A stretch of 56,990 nt of DNA from Bacteroidales bacterium. GTDB lineage: Bacteria; Bacteroidota; Bacteroidia; Bacteroidales; JAADJA01. The position numbers and the translations under genes are program-made. The notes beneath the pieces are model-generated. The model was not told the DNA's origin. It searched no databases and worked only from the letters and a program-made list of their open reading frames with translations. Shown one piece after another: positions 1 to 8,086 of the stretch. The stretch is from the NCBI GenBank assembly GCA_030596605.1, contig JAUVJI010000008.1, forward strand, positions 1 to 56,990. The letters are read 5' to 3'. Position 1 is the first letter of the stretch; every line of letters starts with the position of its first letter.

Positions 1-528
1 AAATTCATTGCACCTTTTAACGATTTTATTCTTGAAACTGCAGAAAAAGTAATAAGCGTGTTTGATAAAGCCTGGGAATATGCCCCGGAGAACGAGTACC
101 TGAAATCATTTTATCAGATAGATAAAAATGAAGAAGACTTTTATGTTGCCCGTAATCTGATTGATACAATTCTGTTTAAAACTTATCTGTTTTATCCTGA
201 TACTGTGCTAAAATTAAAAGAGCAGGAACTTGAAATAATAGAAGACAGTAAGGATAATGAGAACATAATAATGTTTTTAAGGGAAAACAGGGATAGCACC
301 CTGCATAAAACCCATGCCCGGTTACTAAGCTTAAAGGGTAAAGAATGGGCCTCTGAAATTTTAGGGAATAATCATCCTCTTGGCAAATACTTTCTAAATA
401 TTTCGCAAAGGATCAGAGGTTTCTTCATGTACAAAGGGCAGGACGATTATGATATATTTATTGAGCATATAGCATCAGGCAAAAAATTTAAATTAACAAA
501 AAAATCTTTTGACCATTCAGATACTTGA
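1..528 (+). CDS. Hypothetical protein, 5' end outside the window (N-terminal part of a split frame)
   Basis: The frame is open from the first base, so the gene enters from the left edge; the GTG at 58 is only an internal candidate start. The visible part is soluble, rich in Lys, Glu and aromatic residues, with no signal peptide or membrane segment. It ends at a TGA (526-528). The next frame (from 535) is in the same phase and only two codons beyond that stop, and the protein character flows across it: a beta-rich stretch (SGKKFKLTKKSF) is followed by QWKDEWWFSG. I infer that this and the next entry were one gene broken by a nonsense mutation. I do not recognise the family. Confidence 0.6.
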   Translation, partial: KFIAPFNDFILETAEKVISVFDKAWEYAPENEYLKSFYQIDKNEEDFYVARNLIDTILFKTYLFYPDTVLKLKEQELEIIEDSKDNENIIMFLRENRDSTLHKTHARLLSLKGKEWASEILGNNHPLGKYFLNISQRIRGFFMYKGQDDYDIFIEHIASGKKFKLTKKSFDHSDT

Positions 529-534
529 AAAGAA

Positions 535-1278
535 TTGGATACAATATTGTTTATGGGGATTGCTCAATGGAAGGATGAGTGGTGGTTTTCAGGGGTGTTT
601 TTTCAACAACCATTTAACCCGGATTTAATTTTAGACGAAAAAAATTCATTGGAGAGCAGAATGTCAGTCAATTTTTTAGACCATCAAAAAAAAGAAACCG
701 ATGAACTACTCAATATGCAATTAAAAGCATTTAAAGATTTTAATAAAGGTTCACAAATAGCATTTATGTCTTCTGAAAGAATAGATGATTTTATTAAAAG
801 TTATACCAAATATTTTAATAACTCATTAAATTTATCTGCCAAAGAAAAGGAGGAAGCAAAACAAAGAGCACGAAAAGATGGGTTTTTTGGTACAGAAGAA
901 AAACATAAAGATTACTCCGAAGTATCAGAAACAGGTTTGGTGTTTTTTAACCCTAAAAGTGGGGTAGAGATTGCTTTGGATGTGAATAATGCTTTCCCGT
1001 TACCCAATAATTCTTTCTTTGATGTTGAACATAGTGAAGATGATATTATGTTCTTGTTAGTCTCTGATGAAATGTCAACAGAATTGGCTTTGTTTTGTAT
1101 TGACAACTGTAAAAATGATTTACCTTTTTTTAATGAAGGTATTGGAAAGAGGTATTTAGAAGATATTGATTTTTTACTACGCTTTTGGAAAAAAGATAAT
1201 TATTACGCAAAACCATCAATAACTTATACAGGACAAGAGGAGAAACAGCCAGCAGGTAATAAAGGCTATACCCAATGA
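535..1278 (+). CDS. Hypothetical protein, probable C-terminal part of the split frame
   Basis: It is in the same reading phase as the preceding frame, from which it is separated by one TGA. The only starts near its beginning are a TTG at 535 and an ATG at 553, neither with a clear ribosome binding site. If translated separately it would be about 240 residues, acidic, with a Trp-rich N-terminal segment (QWKDEWWFSG) and no membrane segments. Two adjoining frames in one phase with no proper start between them look like a degenerated single gene rather than an operon. A sequencing error at 526-528 would also explain it. Family not recognised. Confidence 0.5.
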   Translation: MDTILFMGIAQWKDEWWFSGVFFQQPFNPDLILDEKNSLESRMSVNFLDHQKKETDELLNMQLKAFKDFNKGSQIAFMSSERIDDFIKSYTKYFNNSLNLSAKEKEEAKQRARKDGFFGTEEKHKDYSEVSETGLVFFNPKSGVEIALDVNNAFPLPNNSFFDVEHSEDDIMFLLVSDEMSTELALFCIDNCKNDLPFFNEGIGKRYLEDIDFLLRFWKKDNYYAKPSITYTGQEEKQPAGNKGYTQ

Positions 1279-1627
1279 TGGTTTTGGGAATAATCTGAAA
1301 GTTAATTCAAGTACCAATTAAATTTCAAAATGCACCTTTAGAATTTGAATTACCCGCTGGTTCAAGTCTTCAAGCCGAGCTATGTGTGCAAGCGAGACTT
1401 GGACCTTCTCCTATTCAAATCCAAACCAACTAACCAATGTTTTATTCCGAATATTGAAATAATAAACTTTACAATTCGTCATTCAAAAATGACAATTGGG
1501 AATATTCATTGCTTTCCTGAAATCAAAAATCCCGTAGTTTGCATTTATTTTGTTTAATATTAGAAGAATGAAAAATAGTAAACACTTTAATATCTAAATT
1601 TGTTGTCCTTATTTTAAACCTTATAAA
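1279..1627. other. Intergenic stretch, no convincing gene
   Basis: The 349 bases between the split hypothetical gene and the efflux operon hold no convincing gene. A 45-codon frame without a start codon (1299-1433, + strand) has a protein-like composition (it contains FELPAGSSLQAEL) and could be the tail of a decayed gene, but I cannot name it. The right end carries a promoter-like -7 element for the efflux operon. Confidence 0.4.
1595..1602 (+). promoter_or_regulatory. Putative -7 element of the efflux operon
   Basis: TAAATTTG matches the Bacteroidota -7 consensus TAnnTTTG and lies 25 bases before the adaptor start codon. No TTG -33 element is seen at the usual spacing, so this is only a partial match. 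Confidence 0.4.
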
Positions 1628-2755
1628 ATGAACTGGAGAAAATCAATTATCAGCATCATTGTAATAATCGTTTTATTTGTTTTAGCCTGGTTACTTTACG
1701 GCAAGCTTGCAGGCATGGCCGAAGCGCCAGAGGAAAAGCAAAAAGAAGCAATAAAACTTTTTGTGAAAACTGAGAAGGTATCTTATACAACAAATGAGGC
1801 AAAAATTGTTGAAACGGGCCGTCTGTCTTCCCAGCAATCGGTTGATCTGAGCGCAGAAGTTCAGGGCCAGATACTGCCCGGAGATGTAATACTGAAAGAG
1901 GGTACAAAGTTCAAAAAGGGTACATTGCTAATCAAAATATTTGATGAAGAAGCCAGGAACAATCTAAAGGCCGGTAAAAGCCGTTTTATGAATGGAATTG
2001 CTTCCATCCTTCCTGATATCCGGATTGACTTTCCTGAAAATTTTCAGAAATACCAGGATTTCTTCAATTCGCTTAAAATTGACCAACCTTTGCCTGAACT
2101 ACCAGAATTGGATTCGGATAAAGAGAAAGTATTTCTTGCCAGTAGAAATGTCCTGAACGACTATTTTAGTATTAAAAGCTCTGAAGTGCGACTTGCGAAA
2201 TACAGGCTTTACGCACCTTTTAACGGAACATTTACTGCAGTTTACCTTGAACCGGGTTCGGTTGCAAATCCCGGAAGCCGTATTGCATCGATGATCCGTA
2301 CGGATAAGCTGGAACTTGAAGTGCCTGTCAGGATTGAAGATGCTTACTGGATTCAGGTGGGCGATAAAGTGCAGGTAAGTACAAAAGACCTTCATTTACA
2401 TTGGACGGGTACGGTTGTACGCAAATCCGATTTTATGGATCCAAGTTCACAAGCCATTACCGTTTATGTTGCACTTGTTTCTGAAAAAAATAAACCGCTT
2501 TACCAGGGGCAATATCTTAGAGCAGAATTTGCGTCCAAAACAATAGAAAGCAGTATGGAAATTCCGAGAAGTGCAGTATTCAATAAGAACAGAGTGTTTA
2601 CAGTAGAGAATGGAAAGCTGAAAGAAAATCAGGTGGATATATTAAAAAATATGGAGACGACAGTTATTTTTTCCGGATTACCCGCAGGCGTTGACATTGT
2701 TGTTGAACCCCTTGTGAATGCCAAAGAAGGTTTTAACGCTGAAATACTGAAATAG
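1628..2755 (+). CDS. RND efflux periplasmic adaptor (membrane fusion protein)
   Basis: This is the periplasmic adaptor that bridges the inner-membrane RND pump and the outer-membrane TolC channel. The N-terminus has one membrane anchor (about residues 8-25). It is followed by a split lipoyl-like domain (first half near VDLSAEVQGQI, second near LYAPFNGTFTAVYLEPGSV), with a helical hairpin between the halves that is shorter than in AcrA. Beta-barrel and membrane-proximal domains complete the 375 residues. The ATG at 1628 directly precedes the hydrophobic anchor. Pump and TolC genes follow on the same strand, but an unrelated ATPase gene begins one base after the stop codon. The substrate cannot be told from sequence. 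Confidence 0.9.
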   Translation: MNWRKSIISIIVIIVLFVLAWLLYGKLAGMAEAPEEKQKEAIKLFVKTEKVSYTTNEAKIVETGRLSSQQSVDLSAEVQGQILPGDVILKEGTKFKKGTLLIKIFDEEARNNLKAGKSRFMNGIASILPDIRIDFPENFQKYQDFFNSLKIDQPLPELPELDSDKEKVFLASRNVLNDYFSIKSSEVRLAKYRLYAPFNGTFTAVYLEPGSVANPGSRIASMIRTDKLELEVPVRIEDAYWIQVGDKVQVSTKDLHLHWTGTVVRKSDFMDPSSQAITVYVALVSEKNKPLYQGQYLRAEFASKTIESSMEIPRSAVFNKNRVFTVENGKLKENQVDILKNMETTVIFSGLPAGVDIVVEPLVNAKEGFNAEILK

Positions 2756-2756
2756 G

Positions 2757-4502
2757 ATGCAAAGAATTAAGGTTTTCATAAGTAGTGTGCAGACGGAATT
2801 TACTGATGAACGTCAAATGTTATATAGCTATTTGACTACAGACGCATTACTGGGGCTGTTTTTTGAGCCTTTTATTTTTGAGAACCTTCCGGCAAGTGAG
2901 CAAAGTCCCAAGAATATTTATCTTAACAAAGTTTCAGAATGTGATATTTATATCGGTCTTTTTGGAAAAGCTTATGGCTATGAAGATGCCCATGGGATTT
3001 CTCCAACTGAACACGAATTCAATAAAGCAACTGAATTGAATAAAACAAGATTGATTTTTATTAGCAATCATAATAATGTTGAGCGACATCCTAAAGAAGT
3101 TGCACTTATAAGAAGGGTTGAGCAAGAAATTGTTCGTAAGAAATTTGCATATCTATTGGAGTTAAAAACATCTGTTTATTCTTCTCTCATAAACTACCTG
3201 AAAGAAAAAGAGTTTATTCGGACAGGCCCTTTTGATGCTTCCATTTGTAAATCAGCTAACCTTGACGATATTGATAAAGACAAAGTGTTTCGGTTTGCCA
3301 GCATTGCTAAGTCGAAACGAAATTTTCCCTTGCCACCTGAATCACCGACAAAAGATATTCTAACACATCTAAACCTGTTAGATAACAGCAAATTAACTAA
3401 TGCTGCACTATTGCTGTTTTCTAAAGCGCCACAAAAGTTTTTTATAAGTTCTGAAGTAAAATGTGCCCAGTTTTATGGTACTACAATAGAAAAACCTATA
3501 CCATCATATCAGGTATATAAAGGCGATGTTTTTCAACTTGTTGATCAGGCAGTTGGTTTTGTTCTGTCAAGAATAAATGCTGAAACAGGTACACGTGAAA
3601 CAAGTGTGGATGTACAGGTAAGATATGAAATTCCAATGGCTGTTGTTACTGAAGCAATAGTAAATGCAGTGGTGCATCGTGATTACACAAGTACAGGAAG
3701 TGTTCAGGTAATGCTTTTCAAAGACAGGCTTGAAGTCTGGAATCCAGGCCAACTTCCACCAAATCTTTCCTTAACACAATTACGTACTGCTCATGGCTCT
3801 TATCCTGCTAATCCTTTGTTGGCAGAACCTATGTATCTTACCGGTTATATTGAACGCATGGGTACCGGTACCGGTGACATTATTCGTTTATGCAAAGAAA
3901 ATGGTTTGAAAGAACCTGATTTTGCACAAGATGATGTTTTCAAAACCATTATTTGGAGAAATGAGGTTACTGTACAAGTTAGTGGGGGAGTTGCTGTTGA
4001 AGTTCATAGAGTTGTTTCTGTTTTAAGAGGTGAAATGAAAAGAGCAGAAATACAGCAAATACTTGAACTTAGACATGATGATTTTTTTAGAAATCATTAC
4101 ATTATACCTGCTGTAAATCAGGGGTATATTGAATTAAAATATCCCGATAACATAAATCACCCCAAACAAAAATATCGGCTAACAGCTAAAGGTGAAAGTT
4201 ATAAAACGCAAACTTTAGCTATACTTCCTGTCCATGATGCCGTCCATGATACCGTCCATGATACCGTCCATGATACTGTCCATGTAATTAGGCTTATTGT
4301 AAAAATGAGAGGTGAAATGAGTAGGCCCGAATTGCAAAAACTTTTGAATATTAGCCATCGGGGGCATTTCAGAGAGAAATACCTGATTCCGGCACTCAAT
4401 TTAAAATTAATAGAAATGACCATTCCTGATAAGCCCAAAAGTAAGAATCAGAAATACCGCTTGACAAAAAAGGGAATGGAATATATAAATTTATTGAAGT
4501 AA
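2757..4502 (+). CDS. DUF4062 / RecG-C-like ATP-binding protein with duplicated winged-helix tail
   Basis: The N-terminus (KVFISSVQTEF..ER) is a DUF4062 domain, a Rossmann-like module found in many bacterial conflict and signalling proteins. About residues 290-395 form the HATPase_c_4 domain of RecG-C/AlbA-type proteins (EAIVNAVVHRDY, ERMGTGTGDI). Two related winged-helix-like copies follow (about 418-480 and 515-580; RGEMKRAEIQQIL against RGEMSRPELQKLL), joined by a VHDT repeat linker. It starts one base after the adaptor stop, so it is probably co-transcribed with the efflux genes, although adaptor, pump and channel are normally adjacent. I infer insertion of an accessory, possibly regulatory or defensive, gene. 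Its biochemical activity is unknown. Confidence 0.8.
   Translation: MQRIKVFISSVQTEFTDERQMLYSYLTTDALLGLFFEPFIFENLPASEQSPKNIYLNKVSECDIYIGLFGKAYGYEDAHGISPTEHEFNKATELNKTRLIFISNHNNVERHPKEVALIRRVEQEIVRKKFAYLLELKTSVYSSLINYLKEKEFIRTGPFDASICKSANLDDIDKDKVFRFASIAKSKRNFPLPPESPTKDILTHLNLLDNSKLTNAALLLFSKAPQKFFISSEVKCAQFYGTTIEKPIPSYQVYKGDVFQLVDQAVGFVLSRINAETGTRETSVDVQVRYEIPMAVVTEAIVNAVVHRDYTSTGSVQVMLFKDRLEVWNPGQLPPNLSLTQLRTAHGSYPANPLLAEPMYLTGYIERMGTGTGDIIRLCKENGLKEPDFAQDDVFKTIIWRNEVTVQVSGGVAVEVHRVVSVLRGEMKRAEIQQILELRHDDFFRNHYIIPAVNQGYIELKYPDNINHPKQKYRLTAKGESYKTQTLAILPVHDAVHDTVHDTVHDTVHVIRLIVKMRGEMSRPELQKLLNISHRGHFREKYLIPALNLKLIEMTIPDKPKSKNQKYRLTKKGMEYINLLK
4230..4284 (+). repeat. 12-bp tandem repeat encoding (VHDT)n
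   Basis: Four consecutive 12-bp units of the form GTCCATGATACC, plus a partial fifth, lie in frame and encode VHDAVHDTVHDTVHDTVH between the two winged-helix copies. Being a multiple of 3, unit gain or loss would only change the linker length. Confidence 0.9.
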
Positions 4503-4586
4503 ATTTAACATGAGAAACATCCATGACAAGACAAATTTAACACTCAGGAGCATAGCTTGTCTCAAACTTACGGGGATTAGAAACTT

Positions 4587-4610
4587 CTTTGCGTCTTTGC
4601 GTCTTTGCGT
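4587..4610. repeat. Three perfect 8-bp units before the RND pump
   Basis: CTTTGCGT is repeated three times without interruption, 16 bases upstream of the pump ATG (4626). It resembles interspersed short-word repeats elsewhere in the window (7917-8005). It creates a spurious upstream TTG frame that should not be used as the start. Confidence 0.85.
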
Positions 4611-4625
4611 GAAAATTTTAAACAC

Positions 4626-7600
4626 ATGAAGAAACTCATATCCATTTTTATCCGGTTTCCTTTTTATGCCAATATTATTTTATTTATTATCCTGGGAATT
4701 GGTGCATTAAGTTTTGTTTCGATGAACAGGTCTTTTTTTCCTGAAAGGAGCGAAAAGTACATCAATGTTTCTGTGTTTTACCCGGGGGCTTCGCCCAAAG
4801 AGATGGAAGAGGGGATAACCATCAGGATTGAAGAAGCGTTAAGAGGCATTGCCGGTATTAAAGAGGTAAACAGTACCTCTTCCGAAAATATGGCCAGTGT
4901 GCAGGTTGAGATAACCGGTGAGTATGATATTGATGAAACCTTAATGGAAGTAAAAAATGCTGTGGATGGCATTACTTCTTTTCCGGTGGATGCTGAAAAA
5001 CCCATTGTCAACAAGCAAAGATCCTCCACCTTTGCCATTTTTATGGGACTTTCAGGAGATGTTGATTTGCTTACCTTAAAACAATATGCCAACGAAATTG
5101 AGTTTGACCTTTATACATCGGGTGTTATGTCGCAAATCACTCTCGGTGGATTTCCTGCTCTTGAAATATCTGTTGAGATATCTGAAGAAAACCTCCGGCG
5201 TTATAATCTGACTTTCGATGAGGTTTCGAGGGCAATTGCACTTAATAATCAGGATATGTCAGGAGGGCAAATCCGGTCGGATAAAGAGGAGATAATGATA
5301 CGAAGCCGTTACCGGACAGTTAAGCCCGAAGAGATTGAACAGATCATTATCCGTGGTAATCCTGACGGCAGTTATTTAAGGATTGGTGATGTTGGGACAG
5401 TAAATATGCAATTTGCCGATGTGGCCAGCACTTCCCTGATGAATAAAAAACCAAGCGTTTCTATCCAGGTTTTTAAATTACCTACAGAAGATTTAGCAGC
5501 CATATCTGACTTTTGTAAAAATTATGCTGATAACTGGAATGAGACACATACTGACACTCAATTACATGTAACGTATGATTTTCTTGATTTATTAGGTGCA
5601 AGGCTCAATTTGCTATACAAAAATGGGGGACTTGGCCTGTTGTTGATATTTATTGTGCTGGGCTTATTTCTCAGCTTAAGGCTCTCTCTCTGGGTTGCAA
5701 TAGGAATTCCGGCATCTTTTGGAGCTATGTTTATTCTTGGTATATTTTACGGGGTGACGGTCAATATGATTTCTTTATTTGGGATGATCCTGGTAATAGG
5801 AATTTTGGTGGATGATGGGATCGTTATTGCTGAAAATATTTACACTCATTTTGAAAAAGGGAAGTCTCCGCGAAAGGCTGCCCTTGACGGGACCATGGAG
5901 GTAATGCCGGCAGTTTTAACTTCAGTAACAACCACCATTATAGTATTTTCAGCTCTTTTCTTTATAAAAGGCAGAATGGAGTTTATGTATGAAATGGCCT
6001 TTGTGGTTGTGTTCAGTCTTGCATTTTCATTGCTTGAAGCATTTTTTGTGTTACCGGCTCACCTCGGTAGCAGTTGGGTTTTAAGGAAAAACGTTCGTCA
6101 GAATACAGGAAAAAAGATCAGGGATGCTCTTGATCGGGCTGTGGATTTTATGAGGGTTAAAATTTATGGAAGAACTTTAAAGTTCATAATCAAATGGAGA
6201 TATGTTGTAATTTTTACCCCCATATTATTTTTTATGATCACAGTGGGTTTGTTCAAAGGTGACTTGATCAAAGCTACTTTTTTCCCGGCTATCCCTTTTG
6301 ACCAGTTTACTGTTGACCTGGCATTTAAACCCGGCTCAGGTGAAGCACAAACGCTCGAATCACTCAAACTTATTGATGATGCTATTTGGGCGGTGAATGA
6401 TGAACTTTTGGAAAAATTGGGAGATACCATCAACTTTGTCAATTATAGTTTTGTTTCTACCGGATCTGCATTTAATGGTAAAGAAAGAGGTTCACATGCC
6501 GGAAACATTTTTGTTCTTTTGCGTGATCTTGATAATAGCGGGACATCCAGCTATGAAATTGTCAAACGCGTTCAGAAAAAGGTGGGTGATATGCCTGAAG
6601 CTGACAAACTTACCATCCAGGGAAGGGCCACTTTCGGAACCCCTATTTCGGTCAGTTTATTAGGAAAAGATGAAGTTGTATTAAACCATGCAAAAGAAGA
6701 ATTAATACAAAGCCTGAAACAAATTGAGGACCTGAATAACATTGCAGATGTTAATCCCAGCGGAATGCGTGAAATTCAATTAAAGCTAAAACCTTTGGCA
6801 TATTTTCTCGGGTTTAGTCAAGTCAGTCTTACAAACCAGGTTAGGCAGGGATTTTTTGGCGGACAGGCACAAAGGCTTCAATACGGGAGGGATGAATTAC
6901 GTGTGTGGGTCAGGTATCCGAAAACTGACAGGATGAGCTTGGGCCAGTTGGAGGCAATGCGGATCAAAACCCCGGCTGGGGAATACCCCTTATCTGAACT
7001 GGCAACATACACCATTGACCGTGGGCCTGTAAGCATCAAACATTATAACAGTGCACGGGAGATCAGAATTGATGCCAATGTAGTGAGTTATGATACTCCG
7101 GTTGTCCCTATCCAGGAAAAAATTGAAAATGAAATTGTACCTGCTTTACTAAAAAGATATCCGGGAATAGAAGTGGCTTATCTGGGACAGAAAAAAGACA
7201 GTGACGAAACCATGGCACAAATCAAAAAATTCTTCCTGCCTGCATTTCTCCTTATGTTCCTGATCATTATCCTGCACTTTAAATCAATGGGCCAGGGATT
7301 GATCATTGTTTCGATGATTCCGCTGGCATGGCTGGGAGCTATTTGGGGCCACGGTATTGAAGGTGTTCCTGTTTCATTGTTAAGTGTTTGGGGGATGCTG
7401 GCACTTTCCGGTGTGATAATAAATGATGCGGTAGTATTTCTGTCAAAATATAATTCATTGTTGAAGGAAGGTAAAAAAGTGAAGGAAGCGGTTTACGAAA
7501 CCGGGTTAGCACGTTTCAGGGCCATAGTATTGACAACAATTACAACTTCTGTTGGTTTGTATCCGATAATTTTTGAACGAAGTTTTCAGGCCCAGTTCCT

Positions 7601-7859
7601 CGTACCTATGGCAGTGGCATTGGCTTATGGCGTATTGGTCGGAACCAGTTTTATCCTTATTTTCTTCCCGGTTATCATTCTGGCGCTGAATGATTTAAAA
7701 CGTTACTCTAAATGGATAATTAATCGTATAAATTTATGGGTATTACGAGGAGATCCAAAGCGCGGGGTTCCTCCAAAAATTGCAGCAAAGTTATCTGAAG
7801 TACCTTCAAGGGAAAGTGTGGAAATAGCTATTATTCATAGTAAAAGGACAATTGAATAA
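4626..7859 (+). CDS. RND-family efflux transporter, inner-membrane pump
   Basis: This is a proton-driven tripartite efflux pump of the AcrB/MMPL superfamily, 1077 residues, in line with the family's usual 1020-1080. It shows the typical plan: TM1 (about 13-33), a large periplasmic loop, TM2-TM6 starting near 335, a second large loop, and TM8-TM12 from about 865. The TM4 proton-relay pair is present (ILVDDGIVIAEN, Asp396 and Asp397). I chose ATG 4626 because MKKLISIFIRFPFYANI is the expected family start; the upstream TTG is in repeat sequence. It works with the adaptor at 1628 and the TolC protein at 8087. The sequence does not reveal drugs or metals as substrate; heavy-metal CusA-type motifs were not noted. 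Confidence 0.93.
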   Translation: MKKLISIFIRFPFYANIILFIILGIGALSFVSMNRSFFPERSEKYINVSVFYPGASPKEMEEGITIRIEEALRGIAGIKEVNSTSSENMASVQVEITGEYDIDETLMEVKNAVDGITSFPVDAEKPIVNKQRSSTFAIFMGLSGDVDLLTLKQYANEIEFDLYTSGVMSQITLGGFPALEISVEISEENLRRYNLTFDEVSRAIALNNQDMSGGQIRSDKEEIMIRSRYRTVKPEEIEQIIIRGNPDGSYLRIGDVGTVNMQFADVASTSLMNKKPSVSIQVFKLPTEDLAAISDFCKNYADNWNETHTDTQLHVTYDFLDLLGARLNLLYKNGGLGLLLIFIVLGLFLSLRLSLWVAIGIPASFGAMFILGIFYGVTVNMISLFGMILVIGILVDDGIVIAENIYTHFEKGKSPRKAALDGTMEVMPAVLTSVTTTIIVFSALFFIKGRMEFMYEMAFVVVFSLAFSLLEAFFVLPAHLGSSWVLRKNVRQNTGKKIRDALDRAVDFMRVKIYGRTLKFIIKWRYVVIFTPILFFMITVGLFKGDLIKATFFPAIPFDQFTVDLAFKPGSGEAQTLESLKLIDDAIWAVNDELLEKLGDTINFVNYSFVSTGSAFNGKERGSHAGNIFVLLRDLDNSGTSSYEIVKRVQKKVGDMPEADKLTIQGRATFGTPISVSLLGKDEVVLNHAKEELIQSLKQIEDLNNIADVNPSGMREIQLKLKPLAYFLGFSQVSLTNQVRQGFFGGQAQRLQYGRDELRVWVRYPKTDRMSLGQLEAMRIKTPAGEYPLSELATYTIDRGPVSIKHYNSAREIRIDANVVSYDTPVVPIQEKIENEIVPALLKRYPGIEVAYLGQKKDSDETMAQIKKFFLPAFLLMFLIIILHFKSMGQGLIIVSMIPLAWLGAIWGHGIEGVPVSLLSVWGMLALSGVIINDAVVFLSKYNSLLKEGKKVKEAVYETGLARFRAIVLTTITTSVGLYPIIFERSFQAQFLVPMAVALAYGVLVGTSFILIFFPVIILALNDLKRYSKWIINRINLWVLRGDPKRGVPPKIAAKLSEVPSRESVEIAIIHSKRTIE

Positions 7860-7916
7860 AAATGATTACTAAAATTTGGCATTTATAACTTATAAATAAA
7901 AGTAGTTAATATTATT

Positions 7917-8005
7917 TCTCTGTGTCACTTCGTGTCTTCTCTGTGATACTCTGTGTTATGGCTGTTGCACAAAGATTCACAAAGAAGACACAAAGCTGCA
8001 CAAAG
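7917..8005. repeat. Inverted arrays of a CTTTGTG-like word
   Basis: The left arm (7917-7958) repeats words such as TCTCTGTG and CTTCGTG. The right arm (7965-8005) is the reverse complement of nearly the same string, so about 40 bases could pair with mismatches across a short loop. It lies between the pump and TolC genes; the 227-base gap has no other feature. Confidence 0.8.
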
Positions 8006-8086
8006 TTTAATTAGGCAAATGAATAATGCCATAAATTTAATTTATTTAAAATGTTGAAAATAATTGGAAATAAAAAATGAGTCATT

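Noticed and set aside
912-1106. 64-codon frame on the minus strand inside the second hypothetical frame
   Set aside because: It lies wholly within a longer forward frame, has no start context and a low-complexity composition; it is a shadow.
1345-1557. 70-codon frame in the gap before the efflux operon
   Set aside because: It has no family features, no promoter or ribosome binding site, and lies in repeat-like AT-rich DNA.
4605-4625. Upstream TTG as start of the RND pump
   Set aside because: It falls in the CTTTGCGT repeat array and adds seven residues not expected in the family; ATG 4626 begins the normal N-terminus.
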